Assembly: GCA_964570795.1 (NCBI GenBank)
Contig: CAZMYZ010000002.1
Span: 1 to 64,000 of the forward strand
Length of the DNA: 64,000 bases
Reading direction: 5' to 3'
Origin: Damh-18 sp964570795
Lineage (GTDB): Bacteria; Patescibacteriota; Minisyncoccia; Phycocordibacterales; UBA918
Notes under the pieces: model-generated
What the model saw: the letters and a program-made list of their open reading frames with translations, nothing else
Told to the model about the DNA's origin: nothing
The model's database searches: none
Translations under genes and position numbers: made by a program
Shown here: piece by piece, positions 1 through 7,112 of the stretch
Position numbering within the stretch: position 1 is the first letter of the stretch
Layout of the letters: each line of letters opens with the position of its first letter

Positions 1-20
1 TAGGATTTACCGAAACCGTA

Positions 21-43
21 GGTTTCGATTCCCCCATCCCGCA
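21..43 (+). other. tRNA 3'-end-like fragment (possible att scrap)
   Basis: Bases 24-43 read TTCGATTCCCCCATCCCGCA, which has the order of a T-loop, the 3' strand of a T-stem, the 3' strand of an acceptor stem and a discriminator base. The expected 5' partner of the T-stem is not there (only about two of five pairs form), so this is not an intact tRNA as seen. It could be the tail of a tRNA or tmRNA that starts before the window, or the 3' tRNA fragment left at the edge of an integrated element. No second copy was seen in the window. Confidence 0.3.
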
Positions 44-191
44 CAAAATGCCAAATTTTACTAAAAACGTTGCAAAGTAAAGTAAAAGGGCATATAACTA
101 AAGCGTATTGAAGGTCACTAAAAAGTACTGAAAGGTATTCAAAGATAACTTTTGCTATGTAACTAGCAAGCAAAAAGACTCATGCTCCGTT

Positions 192-1286
192 ATGAAAAAA
201 AGCCTGCAAAGCGAAAAATGGAAAGAGTTTTCAAAAATGCGATCTCGACGTGAGTCCAAAGCACGCGAGCGATTTAAAAAATATAGGAGGGAAAAAAATA
301 AGAAAAAATTTCGTAAGAGGAAGTTTGAACTAAAACACGAAAACGAACACGGTGTAAACATTGTTGCTCCTAAAGTATTTTCACTGATTCTTAATCCAGA
401 AGAAACAATTAAGTTTATCAATAAAATTGAACGGCACCTACGCCAAAGAAAAAAAGTTTTTATTGTATTGACACAAGTGGAAAAAATAGATTATGGTGCG
501 ATTGCAGTTTTGTTTTCAATAATGGATTTATTTACTTTGCATAAAGTGAAATTCAATGGTAATAAGCCAGATAATGACATAGCCTTCACAAAATTAGAGT
601 CGTCTGGTTTCTTTAAGCAACTCTACAGGGAAAACAGAAATAAGATTCAGTATCGAACTGGCGATGCAAACCAGATTTTTACAAAGTCTAATAAGCAAGT
701 GGAATCTGCACTAGGGCTCCCTGTAATGATAGAGGCTACTGAAACAGTGTGGGGCGAAAAAAGAGCGGCAAAAGGACTCCAGAGAATCCTCGTTGAATTA
801 ATGCATAATACGAATAATCATGCTGGCGGAAATAATAAGAAAGGGTTTGAGAGATGGTGTCTTTCAGTTAATCATGATAAAGAAAATCGTAGGGTTGAAT
901 TCGTTTTTGTAGATTACGGAGTCGGTATTTTTAATAGTCTCAATGAAAAACAAAAAGGAGACAAATGGTACGGGTGGCAAAATCTTGTGCAAAAATATTT
1001 CAAAATTCCTCTCGCTGATGCAAATAATGTTCTCTTAGAGAAATTATTAAGTGGAGAAATACATCTGACCGTCACCAAGAAAGATTTTAGAGGGAAGGGA
1101 TTGCCAGGCATTAAGGAAGTTTTTGATAGAAATCAAATAAGTAACTTATTCATATTGAGTAACAATGCTTATGCAGATGTATCGAAGGAAAACTATATTC
1201 AACTTTCTCAAAATTTTAGCGGCACTTTTCTTTATTGGGAGTTGTGCTATTCTAACGAAAATCAAGTATGGACCGTGAAAATATAA
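192..1286 (+). CDS. GHKL-type ATPase with STAS-like N-terminal region
   Basis: This 364-residue protein opens with about 45 very basic residues, which could bind nucleic acid or membrane. A STAS/anti-anti-sigma-like alpha/beta stretch follows (about 55-150), then a GHKL (histidine-kinase/HSP90-type) ATPase domain. The ATPase motifs are clear: N-box ELMHNTNNHA near 205, G1 box DYGVGI near 240 and G2 box GKGLPGI near 300. No phospho-acceptor His domain is visible, so it resembles anti-sigma or Spo0M/MORC-like ATPases more than a sensor kinase. Its end overlaps the next gene by 19 nt, so translation is probably coupled. The DNA is clearly more AT-rich than the housekeeping genes to the right, which suggests transfer. 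The biological role is unknown to me. Confidence 0.8.
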   Translation: MKKSLQSEKWKEFSKMRSRRESKARERFKKYRREKNKKKFRKRKFELKHENEHGVNIVAPKVFSLILNPEETIKFINKIERHLRQRKKVFIVLTQVEKIDYGAIAVLFSIMDLFTLHKVKFNGNKPDNDIAFTKLESSGFFKQLYRENRNKIQYRTGDANQIFTKSNKQVESALGLPVMIEATETVWGEKRAAKGLQRILVELMHNTNNHAGGNNKKGFERWCLSVNHDKENRRVEFVFVDYGVGIFNSLNEKQKGDKWYGWQNLVQKYFKIPLADANNVLLEKLLSGEIHLTVTKKDFRGKGLPGIKEVFDRNQISNLFILSNNAYADVSKENYIQLSQNFSGTFLYWELCYSNENQVWTVKI

Positions 1287-1600
1287 ATATATCTGTTGCG
1301 GAAAACTTTTCTATAACTCCTGGACCTAGATATAGGGATGAGGGTGATTTTTCTGGTGAAGAGTTCAGGGAGTCAATTGTCGTACCGGCTTACAATTTAG
1401 CAAGAGAAGAAGGCAAGAAATTGGTCGTTGCTCTTGATGGTACTATTGGATACGGCACTAGTTTCCTCGAAGAGGTTTTTGGGGGTCTTGCCAGAACTTA
1501 TTCCGCTCAAGAAGTACTCGAAACACTTGAAATTCTATCAGATGAGGAACCATACCTGAAGGATGACATAACTGGCTATATTCACGATGCTAAAAAGTAA
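1268..1600 (+). CDS. STAS-like protein (DUF4325-type)
   Basis: This 110-residue protein resembles the STAS-like DUF4325 family. It has a beta-strand/helix core with the typical pattern 'VVALDGTIGYGTSFLEEVFGGLAR' split around residues 55-80: a hydrophobic strand, a small-residue turn, then the 'SFLEEVFGGL' helix. Such proteins are often encoded next to GHKL ATPases, where a partner-switch interaction like SpoIIAA/SpoIIAB is assumed but mostly untested. Here it overlaps the ATPase gene at its 5' end and the membrane gene at its 3' end. The start ATG lies within the last codons of the preceding gene. Confidence 0.7.
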   Translation: MDRENINISVAENFSITPGPRYRDEGDFSGEEFRESIVVPAYNLAREEGKKLVVALDGTIGYGTSFLEEVFGGLARTYSAQEVLETLEILSDEEPYLKDDITGYIHDAKK

Positions 1601-2216
1601 TAAACATCAATTGCTGATTGCAAGCGGAATAATTGCATTCGGATTCGGTTTTCTAATTGGCTCACTCGTAAATGAATATATTGTAGGTGGGAATTTCGAA
1701 ATCTCTCACAAAATCCAAATTGAACTTGATGTAGTTGGTATTTTTACATTGCTAGTCACTGTTATTTTGGCGTTCCTTGTTTCAAGAGTTTTACACACGA
1801 AAGACGGTCAGGAAAAATTGGAAAGAGAAAATTTAATTGGATACTTTCAGTCCTTTGACGGTGATTTTGTTAGTAAAATGAAACAAATCACCAAAAATGG
1901 TGAGAAACTAGTGCATGTGGCAGGTATTTTGAGACGACACAGAATGAAGGCACAAAAACTTTTTTCTTTAGGCAAGAAACATAAACTAATCAGTCCTAGT
2001 TCTGTCGCAATGGAAGGACTTGACGCTCACATAAAAGAGATTATTGATTTGATGACGGACACACCTAAAAAGGGTGAAGTAGCAAATGGTGTAACCGCGA
2101 AGGAGGGGAAATTATACTTTTCGGAAAAGCAAATCGACCTTATTGTCGGAACTGTTTATGATGTTAGTTCAGATGTATTCGACATCATCGTAGAGATCAA
2201 CAGGTGTGATAGATAG
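1587..2216 (+). CDS. Two-TM membrane protein of the ATPase/STAS operon
   Basis: This 209-residue protein has two predicted membrane helices (about 9-31 and 49-68). A soluble, mainly helical domain of about 140 residues follows, with basic patches near 'RRHRMKAQK'. It overlaps the STAS gene by 14 nt, so all three genes form one translationally coupled operon, ending at a strong bidirectional terminator. No enzymatic motif is recognised. In context it could be a membrane sensor or effector controlled by the ATPase/STAS pair; this is inference. Confidence 0.65.
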   Translation: MLKSNKHQLLIASGIIAFGFGFLIGSLVNEYIVGGNFEISHKIQIELDVVGIFTLLVTVILAFLVSRVLHTKDGQEKLERENLIGYFQSFDGDFVSKMKQITKNGEKLVHVAGILRRHRMKAQKLFSLGKKHKLISPSSVAMEGLDAHIKEIIDLMTDTPKKGEVANGVTAKEGKLYFSEKQIDLIVGTVYDVSSDVFDIIVEINRCDR

Positions 2217-2280
2217 TTTTTATACTTATTGCTTGCTACTCTCAAAAAACTTCTAATATTAGTAAATGGGTGGCATAAAG

Positions 2281-2313
2281 CACCAAAAAAGCCCCTTGCG
2301 GGGCTTTTTGGTG
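2281..2313. terminator. Bidirectional intrinsic terminator
   Basis: The stem AAAAAAGCCCC / GGGGCTTTTT has flanking A and T runs on both sides. It lies between the convergent three-gene operon (+) and the DoxX gene (-). Confidence 0.85.
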
Positions 2314-2357
2314 AGTACAGTGTTTTGTTGTTTGCGTGCTACTGAGTGTGGGTATGA

Positions 2358-2798
2358 TTACGCCTGCTTCGCTTTGCAGCATTCACAAGGTACATCCTCT
2401 TTGAGAGCATACTTGCCTGAGCCGAGACCTACGATAGCAAGTGCACCAAAGAAGTAGAGTGCTTGGAGTTCGATAGCCCAGCCGCCGCCCATCTTTGCGA
2501 GAGAGAAGACTTGGTCGAGATGCGCAAGGAATACCGCCATAAAGAGTGTGAAGGCAATGATTCCTGCAGCACAGCGAGTACGGAAGCCCGCGATGAGCAT
2601 GAGTGGCGCTACCACTTCACCGACATAGATACCATATGCGATGAAGCCCGGAAGGTGCTTTGCCTCAAGGAGTCCCTGGATAAAGTCGATTGATCCGGGG
2701 TTTTGTAACTTTGCAATACCATGGAGGAGTACGAGAATACCGATAGTGAGGCGGAGGATGAGTTTTGCCGCATCTGCGGAGATATAAATATGTTTCAT
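2358..2798 (-). CDS. DoxX family membrane protein
   Basis: This 146-residue protein has four hydrophobic helices and the DoxX pattern near its start ('LILRLTIGILVLLHGIAKL'), with 'GIYVGEVVAPLMLIAGFRTR' split across the second and third helices. DoxX proteins are small quinone- or thiol-linked membrane proteins, and some act with superoxide dismutase in redox stress. The C-terminus ends with a Cys cluster (CECC), unusual for the family and possibly metal- or redox-active. It is divergent from an HxlR-type regulator, the usual arrangement for redox-responsive control of such genes. Confidence 0.85.
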   Translation of the reverse strand: MKHIYISADAAKLILRLTIGILVLLHGIAKLQNPGSIDFIQGLLEAKHLPGFIAYGIYVGEVVAPLMLIAGFRTRCAAGIIAFTLFMAVFLAHLDQVFSLAKMGGGWAIELQALYFFGALAIVGLGSGKYALKEDVPCECCKAKQA

Positions 2799-2861
2799 CG
2801 TTATTGATTTATTATTAGTGCGTGCTAAACGCGCAGCACCAGTGTACCAAATCGCTTTAAT

Positions 2862-2890
2862 TTGTAAAGTGATAGGTCATCTGCTATAGT
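2862..2890 (+). promoter_or_regulatory. Promoter of the HxlR regulator gene (leaderless)
   Basis: TTGTAA (2862-2867), a 17-bp spacer and TATAGT (2885-2890) match a sigma70-type promoter. The expected transcription start falls on or next to the ATG at 2897, so the mRNA is probably leaderless. Confidence 0.7.
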
Positions 2891-2896
2891 GTGCAG

Positions 2897-3208
2897 ATGA
2901 AAGGAGAGAAAGAAAATATTTGCCCTGCAACACAACTTTTTGTGCTTCTCAGTAAGCGCCACATGCTTCTTATTCTCTATACACTCACGGGAGGGGAAAA
3001 GCGTTTTGTGGAACTCCAAGAATCGCTTCGTATTAATACCGCATCACTCTCGATACGTCTCCGCGAGCTCGAGGAGGCATACCTCATAGCACGCAGGCAG
3101 TGCACGGAGGACTCGCGCCAGCACTATTACTTTCTCACCCAAACAGGAGTAGAGATAAGTCGCCTCATAGAGAAAATGTCCACGATTGCACAAAAAGATA
3201 TACAATAG
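2897..3208 (+). CDS. HxlR family winged-helix transcription regulator
   Basis: This protein of about 103 residues follows the HxlR pattern: 'CPATQLFVLLSKRHMLLILYTL' (split here) with an N-terminal Cys, then 'RFVELQESLRINTASLSIRLRELEEAYLI' forming the recognition helix, and a wing ending in 'YFLTQTG'. The single Cys near the N-terminus is the usual redox or aldehyde sensor position in HxlR/HypR/QorR proteins. I chose the ATG at 2897 over the in-frame GTG at 2891 because the -10 box ends at 2890. It is divergent from doxX, which it probably controls. Confidence 0.85.
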   Translation: MKGEKENICPATQLFVLLSKRHMLLILYTLTGGEKRFVELQESLRINTASLSIRLRELEEAYLIARRQCTEDSRQHYYFLTQTGVEISRLIEKMSTIAQKDIQ

Positions 3209-3216
3209 GCCAGAAA

Positions 3217-3249
3217 CACAAAAGCCCCTCGCGTGGGGCTTTTGTTGTG
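3217..3249 (+). terminator. Terminator of the HxlR gene
   Basis: AAAAGCCCC / GGGGCTTTTG hairpin just after the stop codon. Confidence 0.8.
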
Positions 3250-3401
3250 GTGAGACATAGAACTAAACATTCTATTTCTCTTTGTATAGCGTTGCTTGGT
3301 GTACATGAAACCAAGTTAATACCTCCGCTACCTATGTAGTATATCACTCCTGTGTACGCTGCATAGTGTGCACAAGGTGTGAGTAGGGGAGAGAGAAAAA
3401 T

Positions 3402-3436
3402 AAAATCCCCGGGACGCGAAGCGTCCCGGGGATTTT
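3402..3436 (-). terminator. Terminator downstream of the HU gene
   Basis: AAAATCCCCGGGACGC / GCGTCCCGGGGATTTT perfect inverted repeat with a T run on the minus-strand transcript. Confidence 0.8.
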
Positions 3437-3474
3437 AAAAGGAGTTAGATTATTTCACTACCAACTGAGCGAGA

Positions 3475-3502
3475 GAAGTATTCAAATACTTTTGAATACT
3501 TC
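3475..3502 (-). repeat. Perfect AT-rich hairpin in the HU 3' region
   Basis: GAAGTATTCAAA / TTTGAATACTTC, a 12-bp stem with a 4-nt loop, lies between the HU stop codon and its terminator. It has no T run, so it is an mRNA 3' structure or an operator rather than a second terminator. Confidence 0.5.
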
Positions 3503-3525
3503 CGAGCGAAGGCAGGTAGAAAAGT

Positions 3526-3798
3526 TTACTTTACTGCATCCTTAAGTGCCTTTGCAGCGCGGAACTTTGGTACGCGCATTGCAGGAATATCAATACTCTC
3601 GCCAGTGCGTGGGTTACGTCCTGTGCGTGCGTTGCGAGTCTTTGTAGCAAAAATGCCGAGACCTGCGATTGATACTTCCTTACCCTTCTTCAAGGATTCT
3701 GAAACACAGTCGATGAGTGTCTCCACTGCTCGTTCTGCGTCTGCACGAGTGCCACCAACGACCTCGTGTACCTTGTCAATGATATCTGCCTTATTCAT
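3526..3798 (-). CDS. hup: HU-family DNA-binding protein
   Basis: This 90-residue protein matches the full HU/IHF fold: an N-terminal helical dimerisation region ('MNKADIIDKVHEVVG'), the core 'GKEVSIAGLGIFATKTRNARTGRNPRTGE' (split) and the DNA-intercalating arm with 'GRNPRTGESIDIPA'. It bends and compacts DNA as a dimer. It is a single-gene unit with its own terminator. Confidence 0.95.
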   Translation of the reverse strand: MNKADIIDKVHEVVGGTRADAERAVETLIDCVSESLKKGKEVSIAGLGIFATKTRNARTGRNPRTGESIDIPAMRVPKFRAAKALKDAVK

Positions 3799-3942
3799 AG
3801 TGTATGAAATAGTGTACTAATAGGCGTGAATAATAATGTGCATTGCACGTGATGCCAGAATATGGCTACAAACAATTATATAGTACGGCCATATATGTGC
3901 AATCACTTCCGGGTGACAATTTTGTGTGTTGTGGTTTTTTAT

Positions 3943-3982
3943 AAAAATCCCCACGATGACGAAAGTCATCGTGGGGATTTTT
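3943..3982 (-). terminator. Terminator of rny
   Basis: AAAAATCCCCACGATGAC / GTCATCGTGGGGATTTTT, an 18-bp perfect stem just after the rny stop. Confidence 0.85.
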
Positions 3983-3992
3983 CAAAATGAGA

Positions 3993-5516
3993 TTACCGCG
4001 CGTATTCAACAGAGCGAGATTCGCGGATAACGTGCACTTTAATTTCTCCTGGATAGCGCAACTTTTCTTCAATATCGGTTGCGATACTGCGGGCGAGATT
4101 ATGTGCTTCGATATCAGAAATCTTTTCTGGGTTTACAATCACGCGTACTTCGCGACCTGCCTGAATTGCAAATGCTTTTTCAACGCCAGGCATATTGGTA
4201 GCGATTTCTTCAAGTTCTGAAAGACGCTTGATGTAATTCTCAATAGAGTCGCGGCGTGCGCCGGGGCGACCTCCTGAGATTGCATCGGCAACTTGCACGA
4301 TGATGGATTCGGGTGTGTCATACGGGTATTCTTCATGGTGTGCACGCATGGCGATGATGACTTTCTCATCGACGCCGTACTTTTGCAAAATACGAATACC
4401 AATCTCAACATGGGTACCCTGCACTTCCTGACTCACGGTCTTGCCAATGTCGTGAAGCAGTGCGCCTGCACGCGCTACATATACGTCAGCACCCACTTCC
4501 TCTGCAATAATGGCGGCAATGTGTGCCATTTCCACTGAGTGCCAGAGGACGTTTTGACCATAACTTGTACGGAAATGAAGACGGCCGAGAATCTTGACGA
4601 GGTCTGGATGAAGATTGGTGACTCCTGCTTCGTACGCGGCTTTCTCTCCCATCTTGCGTACGATAGTGCCTACCTCGGTGCGCGCTTTTTCTACTACTTC
4701 TTCAATCTTTGCAGGCTGAATGCGACCATCAGAGAGTAGTGTCTCGAGGGCAACACGTGCAATCTCGCGACGTACGGGATCGAATGAGGAAAGGGTGATA
4801 TGTCCTGGGGTTTCGTCGATGAGCACATCGACTCCGGTAGCGCGCTCGAATGCGCGCACATTGCGCCCCTCCTTTCCAATGATTTTTCCTTTAATGTCGT
4901 CGTTGGGGAGTTCGATAGTGGAACTCATAATATCGACGCGGAGCGAATTACCAATACGGTGGATTGCTGAGGTGATAATATTACGTGCTTGTTCATCAAA
5001 CTGCTCCTCTCCACGCATGTGGAGTTTTTGAATACGAGAAACCAAATCGCCCTCGTATTCCTTTTCTACTTTCTCGGTGAGTTGTTCGTAGGCAGCAGTC
5101 TTCGTGAGACCAGCGACTTCTTCGAGTTTGGCATCGATAGTCTGTTCCCGTTCATCAAGACGTGCTTTGATGTCTTTGATTTGCTCAATTTTTTGACGCA
5201 CATCCTCAATTTGAGAATCGGCGTCAATTTGCCGTTTGTCGAGCATCTCTTCCTTGCGAATGAGGCGCTCTTCGGTTTTGCTCAATTTTTCTTCTTGCTC
5301 TTTAAACTCTTGTTTCTTCTCCTTCTCTAAAGTCTCGGCTTTTGCTTCAGCTTTTTCAATTATCTTTATTGCTTTTTCTTCTGCGTCTACAACACGTTCT
5401 TTAAGGGAAATTTCAATAGATTCCTTCTGCGTGAGTGCGTGTACGTATCTGAGATAATATCCAACAGCAATGCCGAGTACTCCTGCGCCAAGCGCGAATA
5501 CAAATACTTCTGACAT
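3993..5516 (-). CDS. rny: Ribonuclease Y
   Basis: This 507-residue endoribonuclease initiates mRNA decay at the membrane. In order it has an N-terminal membrane helix (about 5-22), a long Glu/Lys-rich coiled coil (about 30-190), a KH RNA-binding domain with the 'IIGKEGRNVRAFE' signature near 215, and an HD hydrolase domain with 'LLHDIGK' near 350 followed by 'RAHHEE'. The length is normal for the family (about 510-520). It is monocistronic with a strong terminator. Confidence 0.95.
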   Translation of the reverse strand: MSEVFVFALGAGVLGIAVGYYLRYVHALTQKESIEISLKERVVDAEEKAIKIIEKAEAKAETLEKEKKQEFKEQEEKLSKTEERLIRKEEMLDKRQIDADSQIEDVRQKIEQIKDIKARLDEREQTIDAKLEEVAGLTKTAAYEQLTEKVEKEYEGDLVSRIQKLHMRGEEQFDEQARNIITSAIHRIGNSLRVDIMSSTIELPNDDIKGKIIGKEGRNVRAFERATGVDVLIDETPGHITLSSFDPVRREIARVALETLLSDGRIQPAKIEEVVEKARTEVGTIVRKMGEKAAYEAGVTNLHPDLVKILGRLHFRTSYGQNVLWHSVEMAHIAAIIAEEVGADVYVARAGALLHDIGKTVSQEVQGTHVEIGIRILQKYGVDEKVIIAMRAHHEEYPYDTPESIIVQVADAISGGRPGARRDSIENYIKRLSELEEIATNMPGVEKAFAIQAGREVRVIVNPEKISDIEAHNLARSIATDIEEKLRYPGEIKVHVIRESRSVEYAR

Positions 5517-5638
5517 ACTTTATATGTGGTCGATTGCGGAACTGCATGGGTGGGAACGCTATCGATCACGGATTACTCCTTTCAATAAATCGACTTCTTC
5601 ACAGTACCAGAAGAATTGGGGAGTGTCGAATTATAATG

Positions 5639-5675
5639 AAAATCCCCTCGAGACCTTTGGTCTCGAGGGGATTTT
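5639..5675. terminator. Strong hairpin between rny and clpP
   Basis: AAAATCCCCTCGAGAC / GTCTCGAGGGGATTTT perfect stem upstream of rny and downstream of clpP. It has A and T runs on both sides, so it can work in both directions. Confidence 0.7.
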
Positions 5676-5763
5676 CCACTTATAGTTATTTGAGAATTGT
5701 GTCGACTACCGTCAAGTTGCTAAGTAAAATAATTGCACTCTGTGCAAATTTTACTAAGCACTT

Positions 5764-5820
5764 CCTGGCCGGCCTCGCTTGCTTTGCCATTATGAGTAGG
5801 CAAAGCATCGCTCCGGCTCT
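5764..5820. repeat. Dispersed structured repeat A, copy 1
   Basis: An element of about 55 bp shares most of its sequence with 9921-9975. An outer CCGG/CCGG stem encloses an inner GCTTTGCC / GGCAAAGC hairpin, and the conserved ends are 'CCGGCCTCG' and 'CTCCGGCTC'. It is intergenic and of unknown function. Confidence 0.6.
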
Positions 5821-5831
5821 TGGCGGACAAC

Positions 5832-5894
5832 AAAACGAGGCACTAGCCTCGTTTCTCAGTTCTTAAATAATACAGTTGTATTATTTAAGAACTG
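5832..5894 (-). terminator. clpP 3' hairpins, one covering the stop codon
   Basis: A 17-bp perfect inverted repeat CAGTTCTTAAATAATAC / GTATTATTTAAGAACTG (5857-5873, 5878-5894) includes the clpP stop codon and last sense codons. It is followed on the minus strand by AAACGAGGC / GCCTCGTTT (5833-5854), which ends in a T run and is a likely intrinsic terminator. Confidence 0.65.
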
Positions 5895-6480
5895 TGTCCA
5901 CCAAGCCATACTTCTTTGCTTCGTCGGCGGTCATGAAGAAGTCGCGGTCGGTATCTTTTTCTACTTGGGCAAGTGTCTTGCCCGATGCTTTTGCAAGCAT
6001 TTTATTGAGTTGCTCGCGGGTGCGCAGAATATGGCGGGCAGTAATTTCAATATCGGTTGCTTGCCCCTGTGTGCCACCCCATGGCTGATGAATCATTACT
6101 TCTGCATTGGGGAGAATACTGCGCTTTCCGTGTGCCCCCTGGGAAAGAATAATAGAGCCCATTGAGGCCGCAAGCCCCACACAAACCGTCGCTACATCGG
6201 GCTTAATATGATTCATTGTGTCTACAATACCCAAGCCAGCGCTCACTGAGCCACCAGGGGAATTGATGTACATAAAGATGTCTTTCTTTGGGTCTTCTGC
6301 CTCAAGGAAGAGGAGTTGGGCAACGACGAGATTGGCCATATGATCTTCAATGGGGCCGGTGATAAAAATAATGCGTTCCTTGAGGAGTCGAGAGAAAATA
6401 TCAAAAGCGCGCTCACCGCCTTGTGTTTTCTCGATAACCATCGGAACGAGGTAACTATTGATTGTTGATTCTTTTTCCAT
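5881..6480 (-). CDS. clpP: ATP-dependent Clp protease proteolytic subunit
   Basis: This 199-residue serine protease subunit forms the double-ring chamber that degrades substrates fed by Clp ATPases. The nucleophile Ser sits in 'GLAASMGS', the catalytic His in 'EVMIHQP' and the Asp in the following helix region ('EKDTDRDFFM'). The usual 'INSPGG' oxyanion segment is intact. The common GQAASMGA motif is slightly altered to GLAASMGS. A hairpin overlaps its stop codon. Confidence 0.95.
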   Translation of the reverse strand: MEKESTINSYLVPMVIEKTQGGERAFDIFSRLLKERIIFITGPIEDHMANLVVAQLLFLEAEDPKKDIFMYINSPGGSVSAGLGIVDTMNHIKPDVATVCVGLAASMGSIILSQGAHGKRSILPNAEVMIHQPWGGTQGQATDIEITARHILRTREQLNKMLAKASGKTLAQVEKDTDRDFFMTADEAKKYGLVDTVLK

Positions 6481-6511
6481 ATACAGAAAATAGTATCAGA
6501 AAAGTGAATTA

Positions 6512-6540
6512 TTGACAATAAACAGCAATTATGCTATAAT
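6512..6540 (+). promoter_or_regulatory. Consensus sigma70-type promoter
   Basis: TTGACA (6512-6517), a 17-bp spacer and TATAAT (6535-6540) form a perfect match to the bacterial consensus. It drives the small membrane protein gene at 6576, which has an AAGGAG ribosome site at 6562. Confidence 0.9.
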
Positions 6541-6575
6541 ACAAGCAGTTACATAACTCACAAGGAGAGCATATT

Positions 6576-7013
6576 ATGCTCAAAATGTTTCCGTTCTTTG
6601 TCGTCTTTCTTCCCGTTTGTCTTGTCCTGATTGCTTGGCTTTTTGGCAAGGCAAACTTAAAGGGATATGTCTATGCGTGTATTCTGCACCTCGTGCTGAT
6701 AGTGGGCCTCATCTTCTGGATGAGACAGAGTGAGTCACTTGAGGTGACCTATGTCGCGGCATTACTTGCTTTTGTAAGTATGTTCGGGATACCTTGGGCT
6801 GGGGCTCTTCTTTCGGCATCATTGCCTGTACAGGGACCTGCTCCGGTGAAAGAGGTGATTCATGCATACGACAATCTCACTCCCGAACAGCAAGAGTTTC
6901 TGAAACGCGCAGGTATTGCAGCAGCCAAGGCAGGCGCAGGCTACGCAGCCGAACATCTGCGCAAGAAGGGAATGAAACACTTTGCCAGCGCCCTCGACGG
7001 AATGGTGAAGTGA
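6576..7013 (+). CDS. Hypothetical small membrane protein
   Basis: This 145-residue protein has three hydrophobic helices (about 4-25, 32-50 and 60-82). A soluble tail of about 60 residues follows, rich in Ala/Gly/Lys helix ('AAKAGAGYAAEHLRKKG'). It has a perfect promoter, a clear ribosome site 8 nt before the ATG and its own terminator, so it should be well expressed. I do not recognise the family. Confidence 0.75.
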   Translation: MLKMFPFFVVFLPVCLVLIAWLFGKANLKGYVYACILHLVLIVGLIFWMRQSESLEVTYVAALLAFVSMFGIPWAGALLSASLPVQGPAPVKEVIHAYDNLTPEQQEFLKRAGIAAAKAGAGYAAEHLRKKGMKHFASALDGMVK

Positions 7014-7020
7014 CAAAGCA

Positions 7021-7050
7021 AAGAGCGGTCACTCACGACCGCTCTTTTTA
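7021..7050 (+). terminator. Terminator of the 6576 gene
   Basis: AAGAGCGGTC / GACCGCTCTT stem followed by T4. Confidence 0.85.
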
Positions 7051-7056
7051 ATATGT

Positions 7057-7105
7057 AAAATCCCCGCAGTTTCTTACGGCAAACCCTAAGAAACTGCGGG
7101 GATTG
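7057..7105 (-). terminator. Terminator of the alpha-CTD-like gene
   Basis: AAAATCCCCGCAGTTTCTTA pairs with the complementary arm ending at 7105, with a T run on the minus transcript. Confidence 0.8.
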
Positions 7106-7112
7106 GAGCAAC

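Noticed and set aside
5534..5866. Plus-strand frame of 110 codons between rny and clpP
   Set aside because: It runs through terminator hairpins and repeat A, has no ribosome site and no protein-like pattern.
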